In this document: piece after piece, positions 26,762 to 36,273 of the stretch
How the letters are laid out: every line of letters begins with the position of its first letter
How positions within the stretch are numbered: the stretch's first letter is position 1
Assembly (NCBI GenBank): GCA_903916735.1
Contig: CAIWXX010000062.1
Coordinates: 1 to 64,000 of the forward strand
From: an uncultured Acidobacteriota bacterium
GTDB lineage: Bacteria; Acidobacteriota; CAIWXX01
Length of the DNA: 64,000 bases
Reading direction: 5' to 3'
Notes under the pieces: model-generated
Seen by the model: the letters and a program-made list of their open reading frames with translations, nothing else
Told to the model about the DNA's origin: nothing
Database searches by the model: none
Made by a program: the position numbers and the translations under genes

Positions 26762-29700
26762 CTATGCGACTTTTGCGAATTTCTGAGCTTCGCGTCGCAC
26801 ATCCCGATATTCGCGCTCCAGCAAAGGATTCATCTTGAAAGCTCTTTCGAGGGATTCCAGGGCACGGCGCGCCGACTCGATGCGCCGGCTTGGATCCAGC
26901 TCACTCCGAGCCTGCGTCAGGTAGAGTGCGCCATGCAAGGCGACCGCATCCGCCATAAGTGGATTGATCGAGAGCGCTTTTCCGAGCATTGCCAGGCCGT
27001 CGCGGAGATCTGTCTGCAACGGCTGAGATTTATTGATGCGCCATTCCGCCTGCCACCGGCGTAATTCGGCAAGCGAAAGGCAAATTTCGGCTTTCGCGGG
27101 GTTCAATTCGAGAGCGCTATTCAATGCCTTTTGCGCGCGCGCAAAAGATTCAACAGGATTGTTCCCTCTTTGAATCCTCCATCGCGCTTCCAGGAGGTCG
27201 GCATCGCCGAGATGATGCAGCGCATCACTGGATGTCGGATCGATGGCAAGGGATTTCCGAAGATATGCCTTCGCCTCATCCAGAGCGGCAAACGGCGAGC
27301 GGCCTGCATTTAATTCGACTCTAGCTCTGATCATGGCGACACCAGCCATCTCGTCGTAAGTGGTGGCGTCACCTGGATCAATCCGGATCGCTTTTTGAAA
27401 ATTATTACTGGAAAGGCTCAGTGAAGTCTCCGGGCTCACTCCTGTCAAATAATCGTATTCACCAAGACGCAAGTAAGCTTCTCCTAAGTTCCAGTAGGGC
27501 AGCGCATTATTGGGGTTGATGCTGACGGCTTTCCGCAATATATCCTGAGATTTCTTGAGATCATCTCGCGGATCCCTGCCCTGAGATAGAGCAACTTCAG
27601 CTTGAGCTACATAGGTCGACCCCAGGCTGTTGAGTGCCAGGATGGAGTTCTGATTAATTGAGACGGCCTTCTCGAATTGAGCAATCGCCTCTCTGAAAGA
27701 GCTGGATGAGTCCTGACCATGATTCTTTTCACACTCGCCCTTCTTCAGGTAGGCGTTGCCGAGATTGGTTATTGCCATTGCCATTTGAGGTTGAATTTGA
27801 ACCGCCTTCTTCAGGAACCGTATCCCTTCCTCGATGGTTGTGGCCGGATTTGCCCCATGGGCGTCCTGATAAATGGAATAGCTGTTGTAAATTGAACCGA
27901 GATTCGAATAGGCGGCGATATTAGTAGGATCGACCTGGATCAGTTTTTTATAGCTCCCGATCGCAGCTTCGAATGCCTGTCGTGGATCACGGCCATTGAT
28001 CGAATCGTATTCGGCTTGCAGATGCTGTGAAACGGCCGTGTAAAGGCTTGCTTCTCCGATGTTCGGTTGCAACCGCCCTGCTTCCTTCGCAGATTCCGCG
28101 GCTTTCGAGAGCGCTTCGGTCGGATCCTCACCGTGACCCAATTGGTATTCGCCATACCGCCAGTAGGCTGCAGAACGGGCAATATGCACATCCCAACGCT
28201 CGGGGTCGGCAATCAATGCAGCGTCGATGGCTTTAAGTGCCAGATCGAGATGAGTCCGTAGATCGCTGCCTTTCCCGTACAAATCAACTTCCATGACGGA
28301 AGTCCACAGGCTACAAATCCGTTCATATCCCCGTGCATCGCTCTCTCCGATCCTCACCGCCTGGCGGTAAGAATCATCGGCCGATCGGTATTCCGACATG
28401 GCGGCCTCAGAGTCACCACGATTTTTCTTTTCATTGGCAATTCGGTAATGAGTGTCCCCCTCTAGAATCTTGGCTTCATAGAGTGAGGGGGTTTTTTCGA
28501 AGGCCGCCTTGGCCTTTTTCAGCGATTCATCGTACTGCCGGTTGTAAAACGCAATCAATCCTTCGACATATTCCGGCGCCTGTCCCGGGACCCTTTGACC
28601 GGCCTTCAGATAACTCACCGCAGGTTGGCGGTACTCGGCATCGATTTTTGTTCTTTCCGATTCGCGCTGCTGTTCGTCCTGTATCGTTTCTGCCGTGTCC
28701 AGTCGTGCTTTGTAGAGGACTCCGAGCGTGAGGCCAAGAGCCGATGCCACATCCGGTCCTTGCAGCCCCGAGTTCCAGGCCTTTTCGAGATAAGATCGCG
28801 CAGCATCATATTCACCGAGGGCCATCTGACCTCGTCCCAGTGCGAAGTTGCCTGGAGCTTCGGCTGCCCGCCCGATGTTCCTCATCTGCTCTTCGATCCT
28901 CTGCGTCGTCTGACGGACGAACAATTTTTCCGGGCGAGTATCATGCAGAGGCGTCAGGTAGGCAATTCGCATGATGGTATCGATCCGTTCGATTTCCTGG
29001 CCGAATTCTTGCGCCAGGCGCGCCTGTCGGGCAGCGGTCCACCGCGCATGCAATCCCAAGACGGCGAGGATCATGACGGCGAGCAAGGCGAAACCGGAGA
29101 CGAAAACGATCGCCTTGTGCTTGCGCAACTTTTTGGCGGCTCGATAACTCCAGCTCGCTCGTCGTGCCACAATCGGCTCACCGTCCAGGAATCGTTGGAG
29201 TTCTTCGGCGAGGAAGTGAGCGGAATCATACCGGCGTCCCGGCTCTTTCTCGATGCATTTCATCACGATGGTTTCGAGATCGACCGGAATGGATGGCTCG
29301 ATTTTTCGTGGCGATATCGGATCTTCCTGAACCAGCTTGACCATGATCTCGATGCCCGTTCCGCCATCGAAGGGAGGACGTCGTGTAAGGATGTGATAGA
29401 GAGTCGCACCCAATCCATAGACATCCGTTCGGCGATCGATATCTTTTGAGCCACGAGCCTGTTCAGGAGACATGTAGGACGGCGTCCCGATCGCCTGGCC
29501 TGCTGTCGTCGTAGCCCCGGGCCCGGTGACGTCGCGCGCCAGTCCGAAATCCATGACGCATGGACGCCATTGTCCATCGTCCATCTTTTCAACCATGATG
29601 TTGGTGGGCTTGATATCACGATGGATCAGGCCGATCCGATGAGCCGATTGCACCGCGTCTGCGACCTCCTTGGCGACCCGCACTTTCTGCTCCAGTGTCA

Positions 29701-30286
29701 TCTCATTCTGGGCGTGTGCAAGCGTCTGCCCGTTTATCAGCTGCATCACGATATAGGGCTTGCCATCGAGCTCGCCGGCTTCATATATTTTGCAGATGTG
29801 TTCATGATCGAGACGCGCCTGCATCCGGGCTTCTTGGAGAAAACGTGCAATGAGCCTCGGATCCTCGCAATGCAGAAATTTCACGGCGACATCGCGCCTC
29901 AGAACCGGATCGGTCGCGCGATAAACTTCTCCCATTCCGCCTTCACCGAGCAATTCTCCGATCTCATATCGCCCGCATTGCTTTCCGGACCAGAACCCCG
30001 ATTGGCGAGTGGAATCATCGCTGACAAAATGAGTTTCACCAAGAGATCGCATCCGCACCGTCGGCTCATTCAAGGCGTCCTTTGGTACAACGAGCGTCTC
30101 ACCGTTCTGTAATTCAGATTGAATATCTCTGACGATTTCCGCATCGAGTCTCCCCGTGCCAATGAGCGAACCAAGGCGTGATCCGTAGCGATTCAGCATT
30201 CTTTCGAGAAGCATCAAGCCCTGAGAATGAATCAAGCCCAGGGCAACGGCACGTTCGAGGATCTGGGTTTCTAGGTTTCGATCCAT
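26762..30286 (-). CDS. Transmembrane Ser/Thr protein kinase with long C-terminal TPR array
   Basis: A 1,174-residue Hanks-type kinase. The cytoplasmic kinase domain (about residues 105-365) has a glycine loop (LLGEGGMGEVYRA), VAVKF lysine, catalytic HRDIKPTN near residue 225, DFGLA and an APE-equivalent (SPEQARG). A single transmembrane segment at about 390-412 follows. The remaining 750 residues are a succession of TPR-like units, several with the repeated GRDPR/GSNP-type insert between helices, predicted to be extracytoplasmic. This architecture is frequent in Acidobacteriota. All kinase motifs are intact, so it should be active; no target is evident. No partner gene is tightly coupled. Confidence 0.93.
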   Translation of the reverse strand: MDRNLETQILERAVALGLIHSQGLMLLERMLNRYGSRLGSLIGTGRLDAEIVRDIQSELQNGETLVVPKDALNEPTVRMRSLGETHFVSDDSTRQSGFWSGKQCGRYEIGELLGEGGMGEVYRATDPVLRRDVAVKFLHCEDPRLIARFLQEARMQARLDHEHICKIYEAGELDGKPYIVMQLINGQTLAHAQNEMTLEQKVRVAKEVADAVQSAHRIGLIHRDIKPTNIMVEKMDDGQWRPCVMDFGLARDVTGPGATTTAGQAIGTPSYMSPEQARGSKDIDRRTDVYGLGATLYHILTRRPPFDGGTGIEIMVKLVQEDPISPRKIEPSIPVDLETIVMKCIEKEPGRRYDSAHFLAEELQRFLDGEPIVARRASWSYRAAKKLRKHKAIVFVSGFALLAVMILAVLGLHARWTAARQARLAQEFGQEIERIDTIMRIAYLTPLHDTRPEKLFVRQTTQRIEEQMRNIGRAAEAPGNFALGRGQMALGEYDAARSYLEKAWNSGLQGPDVASALGLTLGVLYKARLDTAETIQDEQQRESERTKIDAEYRQPAVSYLKAGQRVPGQAPEYVEGLIAFYNRQYDESLKKAKAAFEKTPSLYEAKILEGDTHYRIANEKKNRGDSEAAMSEYRSADDSYRQAVRIGESDARGYERICSLWTSVMEVDLYGKGSDLRTHLDLALKAIDAALIADPERWDVHIARSAAYWRYGEYQLGHGEDPTEALSKAAESAKEAGRLQPNIGEASLYTAVSQHLQAEYDSINGRDPRQAFEAAIGSYKKLIQVDPTNIAAYSNLGSIYNSYSIYQDAHGANPATTIEEGIRFLKKAVQIQPQMAMAITNLGNAYLKKGECEKNHGQDSSSSFREAIAQFEKAVSINQNSILALNSLGSTYVAQAEVALSQGRDPRDDLKKSQDILRKAVSINPNNALPYWNLGEAYLRLGEYDYLTGVSPETSLSLSSNNFQKAIRIDPGDATTYDEMAGVAMIRARVELNAGRSPFAALDEAKAYLRKSLAIDPTSSDALHHLGDADLLEARWRIQRGNNPVESFARAQKALNSALELNPAKAEICLSLAELRRWQAEWRINKSQPLQTDLRDGLAMLGKALSINPLMADAVALHGALYLTQARSELDPSRRIESARRALESLERAFKMNPLLEREYRDVRREAQKFAKVA

Positions 30287-30379
30287 ACCAACCTCAAGCG
30301 ATCTTCCGATGTGTGATGAATCAAGCGAGCATCATTCTACATGAGATACCCGGTCAGGCTCCAATACCGTGAGTTTGCT

Positions 30380-31510
30380 TTAATGATCATTGTCAATATT
30401 TTTAGCCGTCTTCTTCTCTTGGATGAGCGCCTGGAATGCGGGCTGTCGATCGACCAGCGGCAGAGTGATTCGACGTCCATCAGAGGAAGCGGATCGATAG
30501 ATGGCGTTGATGACTTCGAGTGCCGCTCGTCCGTCTTCTCCACTCGAAAGACTCGTGCGCCCCGTTTGGACACACTCGATCAATTCAACTACCGCCCCGG
30601 CAAAGGGATTGACCGCTCCTTCCGATGGAGCAGGAAACTCGGCCGGCAGCAAATCTTCAAATCCCGTATACATGCGACTCTCCCCGGATATTTGCAGCCC
30701 AATGATCCCATTTCCGATTCGAATCCGTCCATGGCTTCCCTGAATGTCGAGCTCAAAATTGAAGTACTCACGATCTCCACCCGCCTCGATGAAGCCAATT
30801 ACTCCATTTCTGAACCGCAACATCGCCGCGGCCGTGATTTCCACATCGGATTCGACGCCCCCTACTTCAACATCTGCCGACACCCAGCCGATATCCCCGC
30901 TGAGGAATCTCATCATGTCGATCAGATGAGTTCCATCATGAAGAAGCGGCCCGCCCCCCGACAATTCCGGATGATCCTTCCAGCGACCACCGGCCCACCG
31001 CCGGCAAAGCACATTGCCGATGATAGTGCGAAGCTCGCCGATTTCTCCTGTTTGGATGATCTCCCGGGCCTTGCGGTAGTATCTGTCAAATCGCCGTTCA
31101 TGATTGATGACGAGCGGTACATGAGCATCTCTGCAAGCCGCCACCATAGCGTCGGCGAAAGCGAGATCGGTTGAGATCGGCTTCTCACACAAAATTCCCC
31201 GAATACCGACCTTGCAGGCCTCCAAAACGATGGGCGCGTGAGTCGATGTCCAGGAAGCAATTACCAGCAGATCAATCTCCTCACGATGCAACATCTCTTC
31301 GTATGAGGAATATAGATGAGAGACTTCGTAGCGGCGTCCGAGCTCATCAAGCCGTCCACCGTCAATGTCACACGCAGCCACAAGTTCAACGTTGGGCGCG
31401 GCCACAATCGCTCCTGCATGAGTGCATGGATGAATGCGGAGCGGGTCGTCTTCCAGAAGAAAACCGATCCGGCCGCAACCAACAAGTGCCGCTCGGAGTT
31501 TCACAATCAA
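30380..31510 (-). CDS. Gfo/Idh/MocA-family NAD(P)-dependent oxidoreductase
   Basis: A 376-residue dehydrogenase of the Gfo/Idh/MocA family, which oxidises sugars, inositols or related polyols. The N-terminal Rossmann domain (LRAALVGCGRIGFLLEDD, ELVAACDIDGGRL) is followed by the family signature LCEKPISTDLAFADAM, with the catalytic Lys in EKP, and the C-terminal beta-sheet domain with GGGPLLHDGTHLIDMM (H/D pair). The substrate cannot be inferred from context, as the neighbours are unrelated. Confidence 0.9.
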   Translation of the reverse strand: MIVKLRAALVGCGRIGFLLEDDPLRIHPCTHAGAIVAAPNVELVAACDIDGGRLDELGRRYEVSHLYSSYEEMLHREEIDLLVIASWTSTHAPIVLEACKVGIRGILCEKPISTDLAFADAMVAACRDAHVPLVINHERRFDRYYRKAREIIQTGEIGELRTIIGNVLCRRWAGGRWKDHPELSGGGPLLHDGTHLIDMMRFLSGDIGWVSADVEVGGVESDVEITAAAMLRFRNGVIGFIEAGGDREYFNFELDIQGSHGRIRIGNGIIGLQISGESRMYTGFEDLLPAEFPAPSEGAVNPFAGAVVELIECVQTGRTSLSSGEDGRAALEVINAIYRSASSDGRRITLPLVDRQPAFQALIQEKKTAKNIDNDH

Positions 31511-32027
31511 TTTCCCTGAAGGGAAGGCATGAGAACGAGTGAGTCGGATCTGCTCAGTTGCAATGAAACAATCCTCTTTGCAACCAAGTTTATCATAAAT
31601 CTTCCAGGCATCTGGCCGGCGAGAAAAGGCTGACGGCTTTTAGTTCAGTATTCCCAGTCATCCATCATTCATTGCTCTGCAGGCCGGGGCAGCTCACCGA
31701 CAGCAAAGCCGCTAATAGCATCTTACCGCTTACCGTTCAGCAGGCCGAAGTGCAATCCCGTAAACGAGCCGTGTGATATCAGCCAGAATATCCGGATTGA
31801 TGCTGTAGATGGTGTCACCTGACTGGTGATAGAAGCTATCATCCCCATCAGATCCAAAAGAAAGACATGGGATGTCTTTTTGCAAAAAGGGCGAGAGAGC
31901 AGGGCCTCAGGTACTTGACACTCAACCCTTCGCGGTTCTAAGTTTTCGTCATGAACAGAAAACCAGATCCTGTCGATGATCGGAAATCCGGAATTGCTTC
32001 GCCCCGCATGAAGGGAGGTACCAATTT
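31511..32027. other. Intergenic region with peptidase remnant
   Basis: A 517-bp gap between the divergent oxidoreductase and aminotransferase genes. It contains the M28 peptidase fragment at 31730-31906 and otherwise nothing recognisable. The segment 31950-32027 should hold the aminotransferase promoter, but no strong -35/-10 pair stands out. Confidence 0.5.
31730..31906 (-). pseudogene. C-terminal fragment of an M28-family peptidase
   Basis: The minus-strand frame reads GPALSPFLQKDIPCLSFGSD, then DDSFYHQSGDTIYSINPDIL and a final helix ADITRLVYGIALRPAER, ending at a stop (31730-31732). This is the end of the Zn-aminopeptidase M28 domain (the SD-H-x-PF, G-I-P and Y-H-x-x-x-D-T motifs), where the conserved His of YHQSGDT is a metal ligand. 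An in-frame TGA lies immediately upstream (31907-31909) and the rest of the enzyme is absent, so this is a decayed gene end. Confidence 0.7.
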
Positions 32028-33197
32028 ATGCAAAACCCGCGCCCAGCCATCAGACGCTCTCTGATACCGTTCGGATCCAGCATCTTTGGCGAGATGACGA
32101 GCCTGGCTCTGGCTCATAACGCCATCAATCTCTCTCAAGGATACCCAGATTTCGATGGACCTGAGTACATCCGGCGGGCAGCCGCTGAAGCCGTCATGCA
32201 TGGCCCCAACCAGTATGCAAGAACCATGGGACTTCCCGAATTTGTCCGTGCCATTGCCGACAAGGTGTCTCACCACTACGGCATCCATCTCGACGCCGAT
32301 CGGCAGATCACGGTCTTTTCAGGAGCCACCGAAGGCATCTTCGCTTCGTTCATGGGGTTGCTCGAGCCCGAGGATGAAGTCATCTTATTCGAACCTTATT
32401 ACGATTCTTATCCGGTCTGCGCCGTTCTGGCAGGAGCCACACCGAGGTTCTGCACACTGCAGTGGCCCGATTTCCATTTCGATCGCAAAGACCTCTCTTC
32501 CCTCTTCAATGAGAAAACCAGGCTCATCATGATCAATACGCCGCATAATCCGACGGGCAAGGTTTTCACTCGGGAAGAACTGGAATTTATTGGAGATCTT
32601 TGTCGGAAACACGGCGTTTTCATTGTCACCGACGAAGTCTACGAACATCTCACCTATGGCGTCACCCACATCCCGATGGCGACGCTTCCAGGCATGTCCG
32701 AACGGACTCTCACTCTCTCCTCCACCGGCAAAACCTTCAGCCTCACCGGCTGGAAAATCGGGTATGCGCACGGCCCGGTTGAACTCGTCGCGGCCGCTCA
32801 GGCGGCTCACCAGTTCATCACTTATACAACGGCCAGCCCGCTTCAACATGCCATGGCACAGGCCCTCCGTGCTTCGGATGATTTCTATGCGGAGCTCCGA
32901 GACGAGTACATCGAGCGTCGGGATTTCATGGTCGATGCCCTGCGGTCGGTCGGCTTCAGGGTGACCGTGCCCGAAGGGACGTATTTCATTCTTGCTGATT
33001 TCACACCATTTGGCTTTGAGGACGACATTGCATTTGCCCGGCACCTGACAACCGAGATCGGTGTCGCATGCATACCGACATCGGTTTTCTACAGCCGGAA
33101 TGTCCGCGACGGCAAGCGCCTTGTCCGATTCGCTTTTTGCAAAAAGCGCACGACACTCGAACAGGCTGCCGATCGATTGCGCCGCTTGAAAAAATAA
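32028..33197 (+). CDS. Class I/II aminotransferase (methionine/glutamine transaminase-like)
   Basis: PLP enzyme of 389 residues, similar to YbdL/KAT-type transaminases acting on methionine, glutamine or aromatic amino acids. Visible are NLSQGYPDFDGPEYI at the N-terminus, NTPHNPTGK, the cofactor Lys235 in SSTGKTFSLTGWKIGYA, and the C-terminal Arg region (RLVRFAFCKK). GGGAGG precedes ATG at good spacing. It is followed after 14 nt by a nitrilase-family omega-amidase, the classic partner that hydrolyses the 2-oxo-acid amide made by glutamine transamination, so 2-oxo-4-methylthiobutanoate-to-methionine salvage is a reasonable job. Confidence 0.88.
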   Translation: MQNPRPAIRRSLIPFGSSIFGEMTSLALAHNAINLSQGYPDFDGPEYIRRAAAEAVMHGPNQYARTMGLPEFVRAIADKVSHHYGIHLDADRQITVFSGATEGIFASFMGLLEPEDEVILFEPYYDSYPVCAVLAGATPRFCTLQWPDFHFDRKDLSSLFNEKTRLIMINTPHNPTGKVFTREELEFIGDLCRKHGVFIVTDEVYEHLTYGVTHIPMATLPGMSERTLTLSSTGKTFSLTGWKIGYAHGPVELVAAAQAAHQFITYTTASPLQHAMAQALRASDDFYAELRDEYIERRDFMVDALRSVGFRVTVPEGTYFILADFTPFGFEDDIAFARHLTTEIGVACIPTSVFYSRNVRDGKRLVRFAFCKKRTTLEQAADRLRRLKK

Positions 33198-33211
33198 CGG
33201 AGTTGCCGAAC

Positions 33212-33997
33212 ATGAAAATTGCCGGAATTCAGCTCGACATTGCATGGGAGAACCCCGAGGAAAATTTTCGCCGGGCGGATTCTCTTGCCCGCGAGGCACT
33301 CCTCCAGGGAGCGCGCATCATCGTTCTGCCGGAAATGTTTGCCACCGGGTTCTCGATGAATGTTTCATCACTCTCGGCAGCGGCTCCACGCATCAAGGGC
33401 TTTTTGCAGAGCCTCGCCCGTGAATTATCAATCATCGTCGTCGGCGGTGTTGCCGAAGCCTTACCTGATGACCCGCTCGGGCGTGGATGCAATCTGGCTC
33501 TGGTTTTTGGTCCTGACGGCGGCCTGATTTCCCGTTATCAAAAAATCCATCCGTTCAGCTACGGTCACGAACAAAAATACTACGCCGGAGGCACATCGCT
33601 CGGCGCCTTCGTCGCCGACGATCTCAGGATCACGCCATTCGTCTGCTACGACCTGCGCTTCCCGGAAATATTCCGTGCCGCCGCTGATCGTAGCGATCTC
33701 ATGCTGGTCATCGCCAACTGGCCCGCAGCCCGATTCCATGCATGGAGGACATTGCTCATGGCACGAGCACTGGACTGCCAGTGTTTCGTGCTGGGTGTGA
33801 ATCGCGTCGGCCAAGGCGGCGGGCTCGACTACCCTGGCGGCACGATGTTGGTGGACCCGATGGGTGCCATCATTCAGGAAGCCGCGCCGGGCCAGGGATT
33901 TGTCTTGGGCAATGTGTCGCCTGAAGACGTCACAGCCGTCCGCGATCGCTTCTCCTTCCTTAAAGACCGAAAGCCTGACGTCTACCGCCGGTTGTGA
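33212..33997 (+). CDS. Omega-amidase, nitrilase (carbon-nitrogen hydrolase) family
   Basis: A 261-residue YafV/Nit2-like amidase that would hydrolyse alpha-ketoglutaramate or alpha-ketosuccinamate. The Glu-Lys-Cys triad is complete: E41 (VLPEMFATGF), K111 (YQKIHPFSYG) and C145 (FVCYDLRFPE). ATG 33212 is chosen for GGAG 9 nt upstream and family length; the frame is open further upstream but that part lies inside the preceding gene. Its position 14 nt after the aminotransferase marks a two-gene transaminase/omega-amidase operon. Confidence 0.9.
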   Translation: MKIAGIQLDIAWENPEENFRRADSLAREALLQGARIIVLPEMFATGFSMNVSSLSAAAPRIKGFLQSLARELSIIVVGGVAEALPDDPLGRGCNLALVFGPDGGLISRYQKIHPFSYGHEQKYYAGGTSLGAFVADDLRITPFVCYDLRFPEIFRAAADRSDLMLVIANWPAARFHAWRTLLMARALDCQCFVLGVNRVGQGGGLDYPGGTMLVDPMGAIIQEAAPGQGFVLGNVSPEDVTAVRDRFSFLKDRKPDVYRRL

Positions 33998-34097
33998 AGG
34001 CACTCCTCCATCAGAAATTCCACATATGTAGTAAATTGAATTCGCATGATCCGCACTCTGAATTCAGCAGAAGGCTGAAGCTGTCGATCGACGTTGA

Positions 34098-34655
34098 TCA
34101 TCCCACAAGAAATTCGGGAGGGACGTCGTATCCTTTTTCCTCCAACAATTCCAGGAGGGAGATCCGTTTCATTCGGAAATCCGGAGTGAAGAGGGGTTTG
34201 CACATGAGGACCGAAACATCTCCGGCGAGAAGCCGGGCCGCGAAGGCCATGCATGTCAGCTGGCCGCACTCCTTGCAATTGGTCCCCGGAAGGCCTTTAT
34301 AGACCTGGAGAGCGTTCAGTTGTTCTCCTCTATCGACGCTGGGCACAATCTCAGCTCGACGTGCCCAAACATCATTGATGAGGTCGACGAACGCTGCAAG
34401 TTCACTGCGAGCATGATCGACATCACGGAGTTTTGTCGCCGAAATCCGCATCCCCTTGAAGCTGAAATGCATGCCGTCCTTCTGAAGACTGAGGCTTCTC
34501 CCCTGTGGATTGAAAATGACTCTCTTCAGAATCGAGTTCAAATAGGGCAGCAGATCACCGATATCAACATCAAGGATAGCCGTGACTCGAATCTTGGAAG
34601 TATCGGCCAGACATGGGACTACCTGAATGATCTCACAGCGGTTCACGAACGGCAT
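34098..34655 (-). CDS. Small Fe-S cluster protein beside NifS
   Basis: A 185-residue cytoplasmic protein. The C-terminal part carries C127-x2-C130-x4-C135-x16-C152 within GLPGTNCKECGQLTCMAFAA, the four-cysteine Fe-S domain known from acetyl-CoA synthase/CdhD-related and RnfB proteins. The N-terminal about 110 residues (VRVTAILDVDIGDLLPYLNS type) are a small alpha/beta domain of unknown role. It starts 6 nt after the cysteine desulfurase gene and is surely cotranscribed, which suggests it receives its cluster, or helps in sulfur or iron handling, with that enzyme. The same cysteine spacing occurs in the HydS-like protein. Confidence 0.7.
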   Translation of the reverse strand: MPFVNRCEIIQVVPCLADTSKIRVTAILDVDIGDLLPYLNSILKRVIFNPQGRSLSLQKDGMHFSFKGMRISATKLRDVDHARSELAAFVDLINDVWARRAEIVPSVDRGEQLNALQVYKGLPGTNCKECGQLTCMAFAARLLAGDVSVLMCKPLFTPDFRMKRISLLELLEEKGYDVPPEFLVG

Positions 34656-34661
34656 ATTTTT

Positions 34662-35795
34662 CTACCGGAAGGAGAGCCGTCCCAAAACATCAGCCGTTTT
34701 GTCGATCTCCTCGATTGTGTTCCCTCGCCCGATGCTGAACCTGAGAGATGCACGGGCTTCTTTCGGCGGAATACCCATGGCCAGGAGAACATGCGACGGA
34801 GTCGTCTGCCCTGTGGTACAGGCCGAGCCATGACCCGCTTCGATTCCCTCCCTTTCGAGCGCGAAAACCAATTCTTCGGCCTCCCATCCTGGAATCGATA
34901 CATTGAGGACATTTGGGAGGCCGTTTTCCATATCTCCATGAACCCGGGCGCCTGATATCTCAATGCGAATCCTTTCCCAGAGGCGATCCCGCAGGATCCG
35001 CATTTGTGGCGCATCGGCAGCGATCCTCTGGAATGCGATCTCGGCCGCTACGCCGAGTCCATGCGCGCCCGCGACATTCTCGGTCCCCGCTCGAAGACCA
35101 CGCTCCTGCGAGCCTCCGTGGAGAAGCGGCGCGAGTCCTGAGCCGGGTTGTCGAATCCAGACGGCGCCGATGCCTCGCGGGCCATGAAACTTGTGAGCCG
35201 AGAGCGTCAGGAAATCCACGCCGAGAGCCTTCACATCCAGAGGAACCTTGCCCACCGCCTGAACGGCATCGGTATGAAAGAGCGCGCCGGAGGTTCGACA
35301 GATCTCTGAAATCTCCGCGATGGGATTGATCGTGCCAACTTCATTGTTCGCAAACATGATCGATACGAGCCTCGTTTCAGGTGTCAGGGCGCGACGGATG
35401 GCGCCTGGATCCACACGGCCAAGATGATCAACAGGGAGATATGTCACATCCAGCCCCTGCTCTTCCAGCCGGCGGCATGGTCGCAGAACAGCTTTGTGCT
35501 CCGCCATAGACGTGATGAGATGCATGCGATGAGAGGGATGAGAACAACGGGCGCCGAAAAGCACCATGTTGTTGCCTTCCGTGCCTCCTGAAGTGAAAAT
35601 GATGCCGGAAGGATCATCGGCTCCGATCAAGGCTGCAATCTTTTCACGTGATGCATCGAGAATCCGTCGTGCGTTTTTTCCGGTGCCGTAGAGGGTCGAC
35701 GGATTTCCCCATGATTCGACCATCGCTGTCGCAACTGCCGTAATGACAGCCGGATCAGCGGGTGTCGTGGCGTTGTGATCGAGGTAAATGGGCAT
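34662..35795 (-). CDS. Cysteine desulfurase (NifS/IscS family)
   Basis: A 377-residue PLP enzyme that removes sulfur from cysteine for Fe-S clusters and thiolated tRNA. Motifs are YLDHNATTP at the N-terminus, MAEHKAV (H100), PLP Lys202 in SAHKFHGPRGIGA and the persulfide Cys326 in GSACTTGQTTPSHV. The short active-site loop and length fit the NifS/IscS class I group. No iscU or nifU is visible in the window; the partner is the small Fe-S protein 6 nt downstream. Confidence 0.93.
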   Translation of the reverse strand: MPIYLDHNATTPADPAVITAVATAMVESWGNPSTLYGTGKNARRILDASREKIAALIGADDPSGIIFTSGGTEGNNMVLFGARCSHPSHRMHLITSMAEHKAVLRPCRRLEEQGLDVTYLPVDHLGRVDPGAIRRALTPETRLVSIMFANNEVGTINPIAEISEICRTSGALFHTDAVQAVGKVPLDVKALGVDFLTLSAHKFHGPRGIGAVWIRQPGSGLAPLLHGGSQERGLRAGTENVAGAHGLGVAAEIAFQRIAADAPQMRILRDRLWERIRIEISGARVHGDMENGLPNVLNVSIPGWEAEELVFALEREGIEAGHGSACTTGQTTPSHVLLAMGIPPKEARASLRFSIGRGNTIEEIDKTADVLGRLSFR

Positions 35796-35847
35796 GAGCC
35801 GTCACTATCCCATCTTCATTGATCGAAATCACCGATGAAAAATTCAA

Positions 35848-36273
35848 CTAGCCGATCGTCAGGAGAATGATTCCGCCGACCGTGAGAACCATTCCCAGGA
35901 TCGTTTTCAATCCAAGCTGTTCACCTCCAAAAAAAGCCCCCATCAAAGCTCCAAACAGAGGTGCCGTAAAAGCAATCGGCATGACTCTGCTTAACGGAGC
36001 GCTCTTGATCGCCACATAAAAACAGAGCATCCCAGCGGCTCCAGCAACAACCCCTCCCCCCACCATCAGGTAGAGGATTGACTTGATTCCGGCTTGTGGA
36101 ACGCTTTTCCAATGCGGATAGCTTACGAAAGCAAGGATGACCAATGCGACCGATGTCCGAATCGTGATCCCCATCTGTGGATAAAGATGTCCCAGATGAA
36201 GACCCTTCTTTTCAAAATAGCCGCCGATCCCCCATGCGAGTGCAGTTAATAAGGCAAAGAGTTGTGGTTTCAT
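35848..36273 (-). CDS. Half-size EamA-family transporter
   Basis: A 141-residue membrane protein with one EamA unit of about five hydrophobic helices (LFALLTALAWGIGGYFEKKG at the start, GMVLTVGGIILLTIG at the end, with the PLFGALMGAFFGGEQ motif). Most EamA proteins have two such units; single-unit members (COG2510 type) work as dimers, as small multidrug-resistance proteins do. The frame is complete, so this is not a truncation. The substrate is unknown. Confidence 0.85.
   Translation of the reverse strand: MKPQLFALLTALAWGIGGYFEKKGLHLGHLYPQMGITIRTSVALVILAFVSYPHWKSVPQAGIKSILYLMVGGGVVAGAAGMLCFYVAIKSAPLSRVMPIAFTAPLFGALMGAFFGGEQLGLKTILGMVLTVGGIILLTIG

Noticed and set aside
28000-30200. Long plus-strand frames opposite the TPR kinase
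   Set aside because: They mirror the codon pattern of the kinase gene on the other strand and carry no family signature.
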